This document shows, one piece after another, positions 6,095-6,754 of a DNA stretch of 6,754 bases. The stretch covers positions 1 to 6,754 of the forward strand of contig CASFXO010000370.1 in assembly GCA_949298665.1 (NCBI GenBank). The letters run 5' to 3'. This DNA is from an uncultured Lentisphaeria bacterium. GTDB lineage: Bacteria > Verrucomicrobiota > Lentisphaeria > Victivallales > Victivallaceae. The translations under genes and the position numbers were made by a program. Position 1 is the first letter of the stretch, and the number at the start of each line of letters is the position of its first letter. The notes below the pieces were generated by a model. The model did not search any database. It saw only the letters and a list, made by a program, of their open reading frames with translations, and had not been told where the DNA came from.

Positions 6095-6754
6095 TTATCC
6101 CCCATAGGTCTGGCGACCGATGATCTGGTCCTGATACAGGGGGTCCAGTTCCACGAAGTAGCCGCTCCAGCCCCAGACCCGGACGATGAGGTCGCGATGT
6201 CGTTCCGGGTGTTTCCGGGCATCCAGCAGGAGTTCCGGATCCAGCGTATTCATCTGCAGCTGCTGGCAGCCGGCACGGATGAATGCATGAAGCAGCCCGA
6301 TGGTTTTTTCCACGGCTTCCGGCGAGCGGAAATAGGCTGGAGTCACTTCCAGGGTAATGGGGCCGCCGTTGCAGAGCCGGCCGTAGTCCAATGTCCCGTA
6401 AGTCCGTAGAATACTGAGAATCCCCCGGGCGCGGACTCCGGGGGCCGGCGACAGACTGGAGCTGATGTACTCCCCGTCCCGGCGGCCGTCCGCGGTCGCC
6501 CGCAGGCGCAGCGGACCGTCCCGGCGGGTCATGAGCGCATAATTCTGCGCGGATCCGGTGCCGGGACGAATCCGGCCGCCGAAGCCGTTGTCGGGGATCT
6601 CCTCCAACACATCCGCGAATGCGGCAAACACCCGTCGGAGGCAGTCATTGGTTGCCGGGTCGCAGTTGCCGGTTTTGTGGGAATGGTCGCGCAGCAGCAA
6701 GCGCAGCTCCTCATCGTCGGCGAAGTTGCTTTCCAGGGCACGCAGCAGCCGGGC
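6095..6754 (-). CDS. Glycyl radical enzyme (pyruvate formate-lyase superfamily), C-terminal part, 5' end outside window
   Basis: The frame is open from the right edge to a TAA at 6095-6097, giving 219 residues. It belongs to the C-terminal domain of the PFL/glycerol dehydratase superfamily. The glycyl radical motif is VRVWGWSGYF; the radical glycine is fragment residue 195 (codon 6170-6172), 24 residues before the end, as expected. Upstream elements also match: FGGRIRPGTGSAQNY, the ATADGRRDGEYISSSLSPAPG segment, LDYGRLCNGGPITLEV, then CQQLQMNTLDPELLLDARKHPERHRDL, the helix-loop before the radical loop. The segment DHSHKTGNCDP replaces the more usual P-K-Y/F-G-N-D stretch. The active-site cysteine and substrate-specific residues lie outside the window, so the reaction (formate lyase, dehydratase, C-S, C-N or C-C lyase) cannot be told. 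The neighbouring activase confirms radical chemistry, which is oxygen sensitive and implies an anaerobic host. Most similar in style to poorly characterised PFL-like proteins of gut PVC bacteria, from memory only. Confidence 0.9.
   Translation of the reverse strand, partial: ARLLRALESNFADDEELRLLLRDHSHKTGNCDPATNDCLRRVFAAFADVLEEIPDNGFGGRIRPGTGSAQNYALMTRRDGPLRLRATADGRRDGEYISSSLSPAPGVRARGILSILRTYGTLDYGRLCNGGPITLEVTPAYFRSPEAVEKTIGLLHAFIRAGCQQLQMNTLDPELLLDARKHPERHRDLIVRVWGWSGYFVELDPLYQDQIIGRQTYGG

Noticed and set aside
5254..6222. A 322-codon minus-strand frame overlapping the activase
   Set aside because: It is out of frame with the activase, which has intact radical-SAM motifs. The product is low-complexity (Arg, Gly, Ser, Pro rich) and overlaps the end of the glycyl radical enzyme gene.

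Overview
The window most resembles a chromosomal carbohydrate-utilisation locus from a Lentisphaerota-type bacterium (Victivallis and relatives, PVC group). The reasons are its GC-rich coding DNA, a short protein with an FTLIELLVV-type prepilin N-terminus and a C-terminal H-x9-DG motif (a family strongly expanded in Lentisphaerota and Planctomycetota), and the mix of polysaccharide-active enzymes with a glycyl radical enzyme. The taxonomic placement is inferred from protein style, not proven.

Layout. On the + strand, 1-1056 is the 3' part of a glycoside-hydrolase-like gene that enters from the left. It converges on a minus-strand block, and only 42 bp separate the two stop codons. That gap holds a strong hairpin (1063-1094) with a T-tract in the minus-strand direction. 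In transcription order (right to left) the minus strand carries: the C-terminal part of a glycyl radical enzyme (6095-6754, entering from the right); its radical-SAM activase (5337-6086), 8 nt downstream; an AT-rich regulatory gap with a perfect-consensus sigma70-type promoter (5257-5285); a GntR-type regulator with a LacI-like sensor domain (4194-5207); a 113-bp gap; a prepilin-like protein (3382-4080); and a secreted heparinase II/III-type polysaccharide lyase (1099-3378), whose start lies 3 nt after the prepilin-like stop.

How the parts may work together (inference). The regulator probably senses a sugar or uronate ligand and controls its own promoter. It may also control the downstream prepilin-like/lyase pair, which shows no convincing promoter of its own. 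The lyase carries a signal peptide and candidate His-Tyr-His catalytic residues, so it would depolymerise an acidic polysaccharide outside the cytoplasm. The prepilin-like protein is translationally coupled to it and may take part in its secretion, anchoring or substrate handling. The glycyl radical enzyme and its compact activase would perform an anaerobic radical reaction in the cytoplasm, possibly on a breakdown product or in fermentation. Its substrate cannot be named because the active-site half lies outside the window.

The points most worth following up are the lyase/prepilin-like coupling, the stripped-down activase (no ferredoxin-type cluster domain, DxK aspartate replaced), and the repeats around the regulator promoter. 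No RNA genes, CRISPR arrays, insertion sequences or attachment sites were seen. No gap between genes exceeds about 130 bp.
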